DNA of 61,823 nt from Anaerolineales bacterium (GTDB lineage Bacteria; Chloroflexota; Anaerolineae; Anaerolineales; DRMV01). Shown piece after piece: positions 49,001 to 58,845 of this stretch; position 1 is the stretch's first letter; each line of letters opens with the position of its first letter. Position numbers and translations under genes: made by a program. The DNA lies in assembly GCA_026996855.1 (NCBI GenBank), contig JALWJZ010000023.1:1-61823 (forward strand), in the 5' to 3' direction. The notes beneath the pieces were generated by a model that saw only the letters and a program-made list of their open reading frames with translations, was not told where the DNA came from and searched no databases.

Positions 49001-50100
49001 CGGAACCCCTGCTGGAAGCCCGCGACCTCTGGGTTCCCCGGCGCAAGCATTGGGCGCTGGACGTGCCCCAACTGGCCGTCTTCCCCGGCGAGACCCTGAC
49101 GGTCATCGGCCCCAACGGCGCGGGCAAAAGCACCCTGCTGGCGGTGCTGGCCGCCCTGCTTCCCCCTAAACGGGGCCAGGTACGCTTCCGGGGGAAGCCC
49201 GTGGACTTCCGGCGCAGTTTGTCCTACCGTCGGCATATTGCCGTGGTGCTCCAACAGCCCTATCTACTCCGAGGCACCGTGGCCGACAACGTGGCCCTGG
49301 GCCTGCGCCTGCACGGCTTTCCCCCAAAAGAACGAGAAGCGCGCGCCCGCCGATGGATGGCCCGGTTGGGCATTCTGGACCTGGCCCGGCAGTCGGCCCG
49401 TCAACTTTCCGGCGGTCAGGCTCAGCGGGTGGCCCTGGCCCGTGCCCTGGCCCTGGAACCCCAAATCCTCTTCCTGGACGAACCCTTCCAGGCCCTGGAC
49501 GCCCCCACCCGAACCCGGCTCCTGGACGAACTGCACAGCCTCCTGCGGGAGACGGGCATCACCGCGGTGTACGTCACCCACGACCTGAACGAAGGCCTGG
49601 CCCTGGCCCATCGCGTCGCGGTGATGATGAACGGCCGCATCCAGCAGGTGGGCACGCCCGATCAAATCCTCACCATGCCGGTGAACCCCGCGGTGGCCCG
49701 ACTGGCCGGCGTGGAAACCCTGCTTCCGGCTCGGGTGCTCGAAGCGGAGAACGGCCTGCTTTACCTGGAAAGCCACGGTCTGCGCCTCATGGCCCTGGGC
49801 CGGGCGCGTCCGGGCGCCCGGGTACTGGTGGCCTTACGGCCTGAAATTCTGGCTCTGTGGCCGCCCCAGGCGCAGCCCCGTTCCAGCGCCCGCAACCGCA
49901 TCCCCGCCCGGGTGGTGGAGGTGTGGCCCCAGGGCGCTTTGGTCAAAGTGGTGCTGCAAGGCCCCCAGGGCATGCGTCTGGTGGCCCGGGTGACCCGCAT
50001 CGCGGCCGAGGACCTGAGCCTGGAACCCGGCCGAGAGGTGCTGGTTACCTTCAAAGCCAGCGCGGCCTGGGCCGTACCCGATGCGCCCGAGGAGTCTTGA
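48997..50100 (+). CDS. ABC transporter ATP-binding protein with C-terminal TOBE-like region (tungstate/molybdate type)
   Basis: Walker A 'GPNGAGKSTLLAVL', 'LSGGQAQRVALARALALEPQILFLDEPF', TOBE-like tail; start overlaps permease stop. Confidence 0.85.
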   Translation: MTEPLLEARDLWVPRRKHWALDVPQLAVFPGETLTVIGPNGAGKSTLLAVLAALLPPKRGQVRFRGKPVDFRRSLSYRRHIAVVLQQPYLLRGTVADNVALGLRLHGFPPKEREARARRWMARLGILDLARQSARQLSGGQAQRVALARALALEPQILFLDEPFQALDAPTRTRLLDELHSLLRETGITAVYVTHDLNEGLALAHRVAVMMNGRIQQVGTPDQILTMPVNPAVARLAGVETLLPARVLEAENGLLYLESHGLRLMALGRARPGARVLVALRPEILALWPPQAQPRSSARNRIPARVVEVWPQGALVKVVLQGPQGMRLVARVTRIAAEDLSLEPGREVLVTFKASAAWAVPDAPEES

Positions 50101-50139
50101 AGGTTCTGGCGCCACACAACCAAAGGGAGCAAAGAACAC

Positions 50140-51129
50140 ATGCGACGCTGGACGGGATTGCTGGGCTTGTTGCTCAGCCTGGTCTTTCTCTACTGGGCCT
50201 TGAAAGGCCTGCACCTGGAGCAGGTCTGGAACCTGGTGCGCCAGGCCCGCTACGGCTGGATTCTGCCCGGGGTGGCCGTGTACATGGTGGGCCTGGTGAT
50301 TCGCGCCTGGCGCTGGCATTATCTCTTACGGCCCGTAGCCCGGGTGTCCACCCGGGAACTCTTCCCCCTGGTCACCATTGGCTATATGGGGAACAACATC
50401 TTCCCTGCCCGGGCCGGCGAGGCCCTGCGCGCGGTGTTGCTCAAGCGCAAGCACGGGGTACCCATCTCCGCGTCCGCGGCCACCATCTTGGTGGAACGGG
50501 TGTACGACGGGGTGGTCATGCTGGCCTTCATCTTCGTGAACCTCCCGGAACTCACTCGGTTGACCGCGGATTCTGGATTCGTGGGCGACATCCGTACCCT
50601 GGCCCTGGGTGGCACCGGGCTTTTCATGGGCGCGCTGATCGCGTTTCTCCTGGCCGCGGCCTTTCCCCGGCAAACCGAAAACTGGGCCGAACGGGTGCTG
50701 GCCCGCCTCCCGACCCGCTGGGAAGAGCGCATGTTGCCTTTGGTGCACCGCTTTCTCCAGGGCCTGGCCGCGCTGGGTTCCCCCTGGGAAGCCTGGATGG
50801 TGTTCGCCACTTCGGTGGTCATCTGGTTGCTGGAAACGGCCAAATACTGGTTCGTCATGCACGCCTTCGACTTCCAGGTGAGTTTCTTCGCCCTGATGTT
50901 GATGAACGGGGTGGTCAACCTGGCCACCACGCTACCCTCCGCGCCGGGTTATGTGGGCACTTTCGACGCGCCGGGCATTGCGGTGCTCATGGCCTACGGC
51001 GTGCCCAAACCCGTGGCCGCGGGTTACACCCTCACCCTGCACGCGGCGCTATGGCTCCCCGTGACCCTCCTTGGGTGGTACTACTTGCTGAAAGAGGGCC
51101 TCTCCTGGCGGGAAATTCGGGGGCGGTGA
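50140..51129 (+). CDS. Flippase-like membrane protein (lysylphosphatidylglycerol synthase TM region/UPF0104 family)
   Basis: 'GYMGNNIFPARAGEALRAVLLKRKHGVPISASAATILVERVYDG', 'LPSAPGYVGTFDA'. Confidence 0.88.
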   Translation: MRRWTGLLGLLLSLVFLYWALKGLHLEQVWNLVRQARYGWILPGVAVYMVGLVIRAWRWHYLLRPVARVSTRELFPLVTIGYMGNNIFPARAGEALRAVLLKRKHGVPISASAATILVERVYDGVVMLAFIFVNLPELTRLTADSGFVGDIRTLALGGTGLFMGALIAFLLAAAFPRQTENWAERVLARLPTRWEERMLPLVHRFLQGLAALGSPWEAWMVFATSVVIWLLETAKYWFVMHAFDFQVSFFALMLMNGVVNLATTLPSAPGYVGTFDAPGIAVLMAYGVPKPVAAGYTLTLHAALWLPVTLLGWYYLLKEGLSWREIRGR

Positions 51130-51336
51130 GGATGAACAGGGGCGTTTGCCTTTTCCGAGGCTTTTCGGCCCTGCGGCTCCCCATAACCCCGAGGGGGGTA
51201 CGATTTCGCTGAAGGAGGAGGGTTTCGCTTGGCGGGTAAGTTGGAGGAAGGGAACCTCAGAACACCCCGCAGGAACGCGTTTTTCAAGGCCTAATGAAGG
51301 CACCAAAAACCCTCGCTGGAGGGCTGCGGCTTGACC

Positions 51337-52176
51337 ATGAACACCATCTTTTTCGGCGACAACCTCCCTTTTTTGCAATCCCTGCCCGACGCGTCCGTGG
51401 ATTTCATTTACGTGGACCCGCCTTTCAACACCCGCAAGCCCCGCCGTCTCCGCCGCATCCAGGCGCGCCAGGACCCCGCGGGTACCCGCATCGGCTTCCA
51501 CGACCGGCGTTACCGCGTTTCCGTGGTGGACGAAACCGAATACCCGGACCTGTTCGAGGATTACCTAGGCTTTTTGGAACCCCGCCTGCTGGAAGCCCGG
51601 CGCCTCTTGCGCGGCCACGGCAGCCTCATCCTGCACCTGGACCAGCGGGAAGTGCACTACGTGAAAGTGCTCATGGACGCACTTTGGGGCGCGGCCCATT
51701 TCATGGGGGAAATCGTCTGGGCCTACGACTACGGCGGTCGCCCCCGCCGACGCTGGCCCCGCAAACACGACACCCTGCTCTGGTACGCCAAGGACCCCCA
51801 GGCTTACCAGTTCGACGAAGCGGAGGCCCGACGACCCTTTCCCGAGCGCGGCCGCGCGCCTTACGGCGCTTCCCCGCCGGGCGACGTATGGTGGCACACC
51901 ATCGTACCCACTTCGGGCCGGGAGCGCACCGGCTACCCCACCCAAAAGCCCCTGGGCCTGCTCCTGCGCCTGGTGCGGGTCTACACCCGGCCCGGCCAGG
52001 TGGTGCTGGACTTCTTCGCGGGAAGCGGCACCACAGGCGAAGCCGCGGCCCGGCTGGGGCGCACCTTCTGGCTCATGGACCACAACCCAAGCGCGCTGCG
52101 GGTCATGTGGCGGCGCCTGCTCCCCCATCGCCCCCGATTGGTCACCCCTTACTGGGCCGCAATTTTCCAGCCATGA
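51337..52176 (+). CDS. Site-specific DNA methyltransferase, beta-class (DPPF)
   Basis: Motif IV 'VDPPFNTR' precedes motif I 'VVLDFFAGSGTTGEAAARLGR'; TTG at 51331 is an alternative start. Confidence 0.9.
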   Translation: MNTIFFGDNLPFLQSLPDASVDFIYVDPPFNTRKPRRLRRIQARQDPAGTRIGFHDRRYRVSVVDETEYPDLFEDYLGFLEPRLLEARRLLRGHGSLILHLDQREVHYVKVLMDALWGAAHFMGEIVWAYDYGGRPRRRWPRKHDTLLWYAKDPQAYQFDEAEARRPFPERGRAPYGASPPGDVWWHTIVPTSGRERTGYPTQKPLGLLLRLVRVYTRPGQVVLDFFAGSGTTGEAAARLGRTFWLMDHNPSALRVMWRRLLPHRPRLVTPYWAAIFQP

Positions 52177-52280
52177 AACAAGGGCCAGGGGCAGCAGGGT
52201 CAACGAGGTGCCTTTGGGCGGCGTATAATGGGAAGCGCTGTTCCGAAATATATCCGGCCCTTGCCCAGGGGAGGTGACCC

Positions 52281-53297
52281 ATGATGTCCTCCAGAGACCG
52301 GGAACGCCTCATCGAAGAGGCCCGCCGCGCCCAGGCGGAGGAGCGCTGGCGCGATTTGTTGCGCATCGTGAAAGCGCTGCAACGGGAGGACCCGGAAGCC
52401 GCCCGGCCTTACGTGGAAGCCCTCTGGCAACACATCAAGGAGGACCGTCACCAGCGACAATCGCGAGTCGAACAGGCCCAAAGCCTGCATCGCATGGCCG
52501 CCAACGGCCACTGGCAACCCGCGTGGGAAGAGGTCCAGGCCCTGAGCCGGGAAGACGCGGCCGCGGCCCGGCACGTGGCCCGTTTGCTCTTCGTGGACCC
52601 CAGTTACTTCACCGAAGAGAAGGTGGTGGACCGGGTCTACCGTCCCCGGTTCTGGGCCTCGCTACTGCGGCCCTTCCAGGTGAGGCTGTATCGCTACGGT
52701 TACGGCCCCGACACGCTGGAGGAACCCTGGTCCCTGCAGGTTTTGGTAGCCGCCACCCTGGTCCTGGTGCTGGCAGGGCTTTTCCTGCTGGGACGAACGC
52801 CCGCGTGGGCTTTTCTCCTCGCCTGGTTGGGGTGGCCCCTCGCGGGGTGGAGCATATGGCACTACCTGAAGGGCCGCGCGGCCGGTTCCGAAACGGGACC
52901 GTTGCAGCGCTGGGGCGTTTTGCTGGCCTCGGCCCTGCTGGTGGCCCTGGGCATGCCGTGGGAGCACGCCCCCCGCCCGGCAATGCTGATGCTCTATCTC
53001 CTGGCCGGGTGGTCCCAGGCCTGGCTGAAGGCCGTCTCGGGGTGGTGGATATGGGGTGCGGCCCTGGGCATGGTGGTGCGCCGCACTCTGCCCGGCCACG
53101 TACCCCTGCTCCAGGGCTTGTGGGAACTCTTCGCCTTCCTGCTGGTAACCCTGGTGGCCCACGGCCTGGTGGAAATCGCCCAACGGGGTTTCTGGAACCA
53201 ACATCGGGCCACCCGATGGTACGGGGGCTTGCTGGTGTTGGGGTATCTGACCCTGGTAGCCCTGCTGGCGAACCACCTGCTCCAACGGCTGGGATGA
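52281..53297 (+). CDS. Conserved-looking multi-TM protein of unknown function
   Basis: Helical N-terminus followed by about 8 TM segments. Confidence 0.55.
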   Translation: MMSSRDRERLIEEARRAQAEERWRDLLRIVKALQREDPEAARPYVEALWQHIKEDRHQRQSRVEQAQSLHRMAANGHWQPAWEEVQALSREDAAAARHVARLLFVDPSYFTEEKVVDRVYRPRFWASLLRPFQVRLYRYGYGPDTLEEPWSLQVLVAATLVLVLAGLFLLGRTPAWAFLLAWLGWPLAGWSIWHYLKGRAAGSETGPLQRWGVLLASALLVALGMPWEHAPRPAMLMLYLLAGWSQAWLKAVSGWWIWGAALGMVVRRTLPGHVPLLQGLWELFAFLLVTLVAHGLVEIAQRGFWNQHRATRWYGGLLVLGYLTLVALLANHLLQRLG

Positions 53298-53560
53298 GAC
53301 GGCCCCGGAAAACCGAAAGGGGCGTCCCAAAAGGCGTCCCCTTCCTGAACCTTGTTTTTTGAGACGGGTGGGGGGTCCGGTCTCAAAGGACCGGGCCATG
53401 TCCCCGCAGAGAAGACCCTCCCCTCGGAGCGGCTGAGCGCTCACCCTATGACCTGCAAGGCGGGGTGTCGCGAAAATCGGACCTTATCTGGGGAGGAGGG
53501 GCCTGCGGGGTGCCCCCTGTTGGCACCTCGACAAAAGCAAATCGACGCCTTCCCTCCCCA

Positions 53561-54616
53561 TTACCCGCCTTTCTTCAGTTCCTCCAGCCGCTTTTGCCAC
53601 TTTTCCACCAACCGCTGGTACGTGGCCTCGCTAATCTGGCCGGTGGCCAGTTGCATGTCCAGCGCGTCCAGCAGGGCCTGGATTTCCTCCACCGTCCGAG
53701 GTGGTCGGGCCGGCCCCGGGGCGGACCCGGATGAAGAAGCGGGTTCCGGCCTGGCCGTGGCCCCCTGCATGGCCTGCATGAGCATCTGGGCCATGCCAAA
53801 GCCCATACCCATGCCCGCGCCCATGCCCATGCCGGTGCCCGTAGCGCCCTCGCCACCCTGCTCCGCGGCCTTCTCCAGGGCGCGCGCGGCCTTCCATTGC
53901 ATGTACTTGTTCATGTCGCCGATGGCGCCCATGGCCGCGCGCTCGCTGATGGCTCGCTCCGTTTCCTCGTCCGGCGTGATGGCCACCAACCGAACTTCCT
54001 TCAGGCGCAAGCCCCGCCGGCGGAAATCCTCCTCGGCCCGGGCCCGCACCCCCGCGCTCAACTCGTCATACAGGGCCGGCAGGTCGAACAGGCTGACCCG
54101 GGCTTCTCCCAACAAATCCATCAACCGACTGACCAGGGTCTCCCGCAAATAGGCTTCGATACGGTCCGTGGTGTACAGGCCCTGCTGGCCCACGATGTTC
54201 TCCACGAAGAGCCGCGGGTCTTCCACCTGAAAGGCGTACACCCCGCGCGCCCGCAAGCGCACCATGCCCAGGTCCGGGTCTCGGAAGGGGATGGGCTGAG
54301 GCGTGCCGAATTTACGGTCGGGGAATTCCCGCAGGTTGACGAAATACACCTCGGCGGTGAAGGGCGACCGGTCGTCGAAGAGTTTCCCCAAGAACTCGAT
54401 GAGGAAGGGGATGTTGGCCGTGGTCAGGGTATGCCGTCCGGGGCCGAACACATCCAGAGCTTTGCCGTCTCGGAAGAAGACCGCGGCCTGGCTTTCCCGC
54501 ACGATGAGTTGCGACCCCAAGCGAAAGTCCCCCGGCCCTGTGGGCGGCACCCGCACCACCAAATCTTCCGGCCCCATGATGGGGGCTTCGATAACGTCAA
54601 AAATACGTCGTGCCAT
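53561..54616 (-). CDS. SPFH/band-7 domain protein with Gly/Met-rich linker and SHOCT-like C-terminus
   Basis: 'QLIVRESQAAVFFRDGKALDVFGPGRHTLTTANIP', 'GATGTGMGMGAGMGMGFGMAQML', 'IQALLDALDMQLATGQISEATYQRLVEKWQKRL'. Confidence 0.87.
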   Translation of the reverse strand: MARRIFDVIEAPIMGPEDLVVRVPPTGPGDFRLGSQLIVRESQAAVFFRDGKALDVFGPGRHTLTTANIPFLIEFLGKLFDDRSPFTAEVYFVNLREFPDRKFGTPQPIPFRDPDLGMVRLRARGVYAFQVEDPRLFVENIVGQQGLYTTDRIEAYLRETLVSRLMDLLGEARVSLFDLPALYDELSAGVRARAEEDFRRRGLRLKEVRLVAITPDEETERAISERAAMGAIGDMNKYMQWKAARALEKAAEQGGEGATGTGMGMGAGMGMGFGMAQMLMQAMQGATARPEPASSSGSAPGPARPPRTVEEIQALLDALDMQLATGQISEATYQRLVEKWQKRLEELKKGG

Positions 54617-54713
54617 TGTTTCCTCCTGATGTGCCGAGTTCCCATGTGCAAATCATTATACCCGCAAGCGCGGCCTCCCGGCCCGGAATCGGCCTCACCG
54701 CATCCCCCGCGGC

Positions 54714-55433
54714 TCACGAAGACCCTTCCAGCACCTGCCGAAACAAAACCTGCAACCGGGCCACGTGGCTGCCCGGCCAGTACACCCGGCCACACGCGGG
54801 ACACCGGCGGAAACGAGTATGGGTGCGCCAGATGTAAGGGGGAACCTGGTCGGCCACTGCCTCCCGAGGCACGTCCACCAAAGGCTCGTTGCACCGGGCG
54901 CAACGATGAAAAGGCCGTGCCCATCGGGCCAGGGCGAAATAGCGGGCCACCTCTTCCAATTGTTTGGCAGGTTGCAAGGAGCGCAACCAATACCCCATCT
55001 TCACCTGGTTGCGCTTGAGCAAACCCTGGTCCCGAGTGAGCAGGATGCGCTCCTCCGCCGCGGCCAGTTGGGCCAGGTGCGGGTCGTCCCAGTCCGGGTC
55101 GTAGAGGGTATCGAAACCCAGGAGGCGCAAGTACGCGACCAGGCGGCCCAGGTGGCCGTCGGCCACGAAGCGGGGCGCGTGGGCGTAGGGCCACGCCTCC
55201 CCCGGAAGGAAGGGGTACACGTGGAATTCCTCCCCCTCCTGCACCTGGTGGCTCCAGGGCACGGGCTGCCCATCCTTTTCAATACGGGCCACTTCGGGAT
55301 GGGGCACCCCCAGGGCTTCCACCAGATGTTTGACCGTCTGGGGGGCACGAAATTCCACCGTCACCGGCCGGTGACGCCGGGCCTTGGGGAGGAAATCCCA
55401 CAGGGAACCGTAGAAGACGAAACGGGCTTGCAT
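54714..55433 (-). CDS. Mut7-C RNase-domain protein with N-terminal ubiquitin-like domain and zinc ribbon
   Basis: 'RFVADGHLGRLVAYLRLLGFDTLYDPDWDDPHLAQLAAAEERILLTRDQGLLKR', CxxC pairs 'CARCNEPL...CPACGRVYWPGSH'. Confidence 0.88.
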   Translation of the reverse strand: MQARFVFYGSLWDFLPKARRHRPVTVEFRAPQTVKHLVEALGVPHPEVARIEKDGQPVPWSHQVQEGEEFHVYPFLPGEAWPYAHAPRFVADGHLGRLVAYLRLLGFDTLYDPDWDDPHLAQLAAAEERILLTRDQGLLKRNQVKMGYWLRSLQPAKQLEEVARYFALARWARPFHRCARCNEPLVDVPREAVADQVPPYIWRTHTRFRRCPACGRVYWPGSHVARLQVLFRQVLEGSS

Positions 55434-55479
55434 GATGGGTGAAAGTGCGAATGGGTCTCGGGAGGCCCCAGGGACACAT

Positions 55480-56316
55480 TCAGTCGTTCGGCCCGCGGCC
55501 CGTTTCGGGAAGGCGAAAGCGTCGGCGGGCGTGGGCCGTGGTGGCGCGAGCCACCTGGTCGAAGGGCACCCCTTTCACTTCGGCAATCTTTTCGGCCACG
55601 AAGCGCACATACGCGGGTTCGTTGCGTTTGCCCCGGTAAGGATGGGGCGTGAGGAAAGGCGCGTCGGTTTCCACCAGGAGGCTCTCCAGAGGCGTCTGGG
55701 CCACCACCGCGCGCAGGGTGTCGGCCTTCTTGAAGGTGACCGGCCCGGTGATGCCAATGGCGAAGCCCAGGTCCAGGGCCTGCTCCGCTTCCTCCGGTCC
55801 CGCGGAAAAGGAATGCAACACCCCTCGAGGATGGTCCGAAGGAAGGGTGACCGCCCAGGCCCGCAACATGGCCAGCAGGTCCTGGGCCGACTCCCGCTGA
55901 TGAAGGATGACGGGCAACCCCAGTTCGCGAGCCAGGTCCAGTTGCGCTTCCAGCGCCTGCTTCTGCAACGGGGGCGGGGTAAAGTCCCAGTGATAGTCCA
56001 GGCCAATTTCGCCAATGGCCACCACTCGGGGGTGGCGGGCCAGTTCTCGCAGGCGGGCCAGGGTGTCGGCGCCGTGCCAGGCCTGGGCCACGCTGTTGGG
56101 GTGGACCCCCACCGCAACGTACAGTTGCAGGTCCGGCGTGGAAGCGGCGTCGGCCAGGGCCAGCGCCTCACCAGCCGTGGTGGCATCCAGGGCCGGCAGG
56201 ATGACGGCCACCACACCGGCTTCCCGGGCCCGCCGCAACACCTGGTCCCGGTCCGGGTCGAAGGCTTCGAAATCCAGATGGGCGTGGGTGTCGATGAGGG
56301 GCGCCGTCATGGTCAT
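55480..56316 (-). CDS. tatD: TatD-family DNase
   Basis: 'LIDTHAHLDFEAFD', 'IGEIGLDYHWDFTP', 'VILHQRESAQDLL', 'LLVETDAPFLTPHPYRGKRNEPAYV'. Confidence 0.94.
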   Translation of the reverse strand: MTMTAPLIDTHAHLDFEAFDPDRDQVLRRAREAGVVAVILPALDATTAGEALALADAASTPDLQLYVAVGVHPNSVAQAWHGADTLARLRELARHPRVVAIGEIGLDYHWDFTPPPLQKQALEAQLDLARELGLPVILHQRESAQDLLAMLRAWAVTLPSDHPRGVLHSFSAGPEEAEQALDLGFAIGITGPVTFKKADTLRAVVAQTPLESLLVETDAPFLTPHPYRGKRNEPAYVRFVAEKIAEVKGVPFDQVARATTAHARRRFRLPETGRGPND

Positions 56317-56451
56317 CTCCGTGGCCAGCGAGACACCTCACGGTTCAAAAACGCAAAGCGGCATGGCCTCCCAACCCGCGAGAGGACCACACCGCTCCTC
56401 GATTCCTTGCGCACCAGGGCGTGGAAGGTCCAACCCCGGTCTCCCAGAACC

Positions 56452-57114
56452 TCACGGAATTTGCAGCACCTTTCCCAGAGGCAGGGGCTTGTCCATATCC
56501 GCCAGAGGGATGCCGTTGGCCTGGGCAATTTGCTCCGGCCACACATCGCCGAACTTGCAAGCGATTCGGTACACGGTATCCCCTGCCTGTACCGTGTAAG
56601 TGGTGGGATGGGCACGCAACGCGCGCGGCACGCCTTCCGGCCAGGGCCGGGCGTTCTCGGGAATGATCAGCACCGTGCCCGCGGGCGGACGCGCCCCTTT
56701 GCCCAGGCCGTTGGCCCGGAGCAAATCATCCGGGTGGATGTTGAAGCGCCGGGCGATGCAGTAAGGGAATTCTCCGTATTTGAGGATGTACTTGTCCGGC
56801 ACCCGCAGGTTCAGGGGCGTGGGGGAAGGCTGGGCCGGTGGTTGAGTCGGCACCGGAGTGGGCGTGGGTGGCACCGGTGTTGGGGTAGGCGGCTGCGTCG
56901 GCATCGGGGTGGGTGTGGCCTCCACGACCGGGGTCTGCTCTGCCTGGGGCGCCAGGGGGGTTTCCCCCATAACGGCTATCTCGCCCTCAGGGGTCGCCAG
57001 TTGAATTTCAATGGTGGGCGTGGGCGGCATGCCCTGGCTGGCGGAACGGGTACACGCCAACGCCAAGGCCAGGAAGAGGACCAGGCCCAGCACGACAGGT
57101 TTCCAAATACGCAT
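56452..57114 (-). CDS. Lipoprotein with LysM domains and Pro/Thr-rich linker
   Basis: Lipobox 'LALAC', 'YILKYGEFPYCIARRFNIHPDDLLRANGL' and 'YTVQAGDTVYRIACKFGDVWPEQIAQANGI'. Confidence 0.87.
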   Translation of the reverse strand: MRIWKPVVLGLVLFLALALACTRSASQGMPPTPTIEIQLATPEGEIAVMGETPLAPQAEQTPVVEATPTPMPTQPPTPTPVPPTPTPVPTQPPAQPSPTPLNLRVPDKYILKYGEFPYCIARRFNIHPDDLLRANGLGKGARPPAGTVLIIPENARPWPEGVPRALRAHPTTYTVQAGDTVYRIACKFGDVWPEQIAQANGIPLADMDKPLPLGKVLQIP

Positions 57115-57213
57115 CTCCAGACTCCTCCAAAAGGATTAGTGTATTTTTACCGCAAGACCGAAAAAACGTCAAACGCCTGCACCCTGCATCCCGCTTTCGG
57201 CCTCCAGATACGA

Positions 57214-57245
57214 TTTGGGAAAGGCCCCAAGGGACCTTTCCCAAA
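57214..57245. repeat. Inverted repeat TTTGGGAAAGG-10 nt-CCTTTCCCAAA
   Basis: 11-bp perfect arms. Confidence 0.8.
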
Positions 57246-57311
57246 CCCCAGTCGCCACATTTCCCACGAGTGGGCTTTTTCAAAGCCGGCCGTTCCCCTC
57301 CAAAAAGGGGA

Positions 57312-57671
57312 CTACCCTTCGGCCGCCTCTTCCCCGCCGCTTTCCTTGCGCAGGGGCTTGGTGGTCTTTTCCAGCAGGATGCTCCCCTGCTCTTTGACCT
57401 CACCCAGGCGCTCCTGTACCACCTGGCTCAGTTCTTCCACCTTGGCCCGCAATTCCCGCAGGGCCTCTTCGGCCTTGCGGCGGGCTTCTTCGGTGCTCAT
57501 CGCGGCCTTTTCCTTGACTTCCGTGGTTTTCTCCCGAAGGAGCGCCCGGGTCTCCTCACCGGATTGCGGGGCATACAACAGGGCCAAAATGGCACCAATG
57601 GCACCACCCACCAACAACCCGGCCATGAAGGCTCCAAAATCGTTTCGCTCGGCCATGGCTTCACCTCCCAC
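57312..57671 (-). CDS. YtxH-domain-like protein
   Basis: 'FGAFMAGLLVGGAIGAILALLYAPQSGEETRALL' then long coiled region. Confidence 0.82.
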   Translation of the reverse strand: MGGEAMAERNDFGAFMAGLLVGGAIGAILALLYAPQSGEETRALLREKTTEVKEKAAMSTEEARRKAEEALRELRAKVEELSQVVQERLGEVKEQGSILLEKTTKPLRKESGGEEAAEG

Positions 57672-57694
57672 GTGAGATTGGGTAGAACGTCTGT

Positions 57695-58093
57695 TCAGGC
57701 TTTGGACTTACGGCGAGACCGCCACCGCAGCACATCCCGCAGGGCCTTGACCATGGCCACGTACCCCTTGGCCCGGATGACCGGCCTCGCCACGTGTTCG
57801 CTCACGAACTCCGAGGTCCCTTTCAGGGTATGGGCTGCTTCCTGAAAATCCCGGAGAATGGGTCGAATTTCCTCATGCAGGACGTACAGCAGCAAGCCCA
57901 TCTGCACCACCAGAACCAGCAAGGCCACTCCGATGAGCAACCCTTCCACGGCCAGCAGGATGATCATCACGTCCCGAATGCGGGCCGTGGGCGTGCTGGG
58001 CTGCAACAGATAGTACACCCCCCCAACCAGCAACAGCGCCAGAAGCACGGCACCCAGGCCCAGGCCAAGCCAGACTTTCTTTTGCGAACTCAT
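57695..58093 (-). CDS. Small two-TM membrane protein of unknown function
   Basis: Two hydrophobic helices, adjacent to the YtxH-like gene. Confidence 0.6.
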   Translation of the reverse strand: MSSQKKVWLGLGLGAVLLALLLVGGVYYLLQPSTPTARIRDVMIILLAVEGLLIGVALLVLVVQMGLLLYVLHEEIRPILRDFQEAAHTLKGTSEFVSEHVARPVIRAKGYVAMVKALRDVLRWRSRRKSKA

Positions 58094-58728
58094 AAGCCGC
58101 TCCTGCTTGCATGCTCATTATAACCGGCTTCCTCCGCTCCCAAAGCAATTTCTGGCAGGTCCGACTCTCGAAATTCGTCCACCTGATAAACCCACACCCG
58201 CAAGGGCCGATGCAACCAGGCATCGGGCGGCAAACCGGCCTTGAGGCACAGATGGGCCAGGAAGACCCGCGGGTCGGGCAACTTTTCCCACACCTGGGGC
58301 AGGAAGGTAGCACGCCGACCCGTGGCCGGGTCCTCGATGACCACCCCGTCCACGCCGGGCCGCAATCGACGCAACAAGTCCTCGGGGTCCCGATATCCCA
58401 GAGGCTGCAAAGGCGTGAGCACCGAGACCTCCACCTCGATTTCCGGCAACTCGTCCGGGGTCACCGGGGGGAAGCGGGGGTCCTGCAACGCGGCCGCCAC
58501 CGCGTGCACCCGCACGTCCTCGGCCAGGGGCAGACGCGGCTCCAAAGCGCCGATGCACCCCCGCAATTCACCGTTACGGTACAGGGTGACGAAGGACGCG
58601 CCCGGCTCCCGCAAACGCGGGGGAAGCCGATCCCACGGCACGGGGGGCAGTTCCAGGCCCCGTACCCCGTACTCCAGAGCCTCACGCGCCAGTTTCAACA
58701 ACCAGCGTACCTCTTCCTTGGTCCACAT
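58090..58728 (-). CDS. AMMECR1-domain protein
   Basis: 'ASFVTLYRNGELRGCIGALEPRLPLAEDVRVHAVAAALQDPRFPPVTPDELPEIEVEVSVLTP'. Confidence 0.92.
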   Translation of the reverse strand: MWTKEEVRWLLKLAREALEYGVRGLELPPVPWDRLPPRLREPGASFVTLYRNGELRGCIGALEPRLPLAEDVRVHAVAAALQDPRFPPVTPDELPEIEVEVSVLTPLQPLGYRDPEDLLRRLRPGVDGVVIEDPATGRRATFLPQVWEKLPDPRVFLAHLCLKAGLPPDAWLHRPLRVWVYQVDEFRESDLPEIALGAEEAGYNEHASRSGL

Positions 58729-58845
58729 GGCATCTACCTCGTCCCAGGCTCGGATGGCAAAAACCCTCCTCTCGTCCACGCGACGAACCGACGTTCGCCG
58801 TGCACCTTTAGCATAGCACCAAAAAATCAAAACAACCTAAGAATT

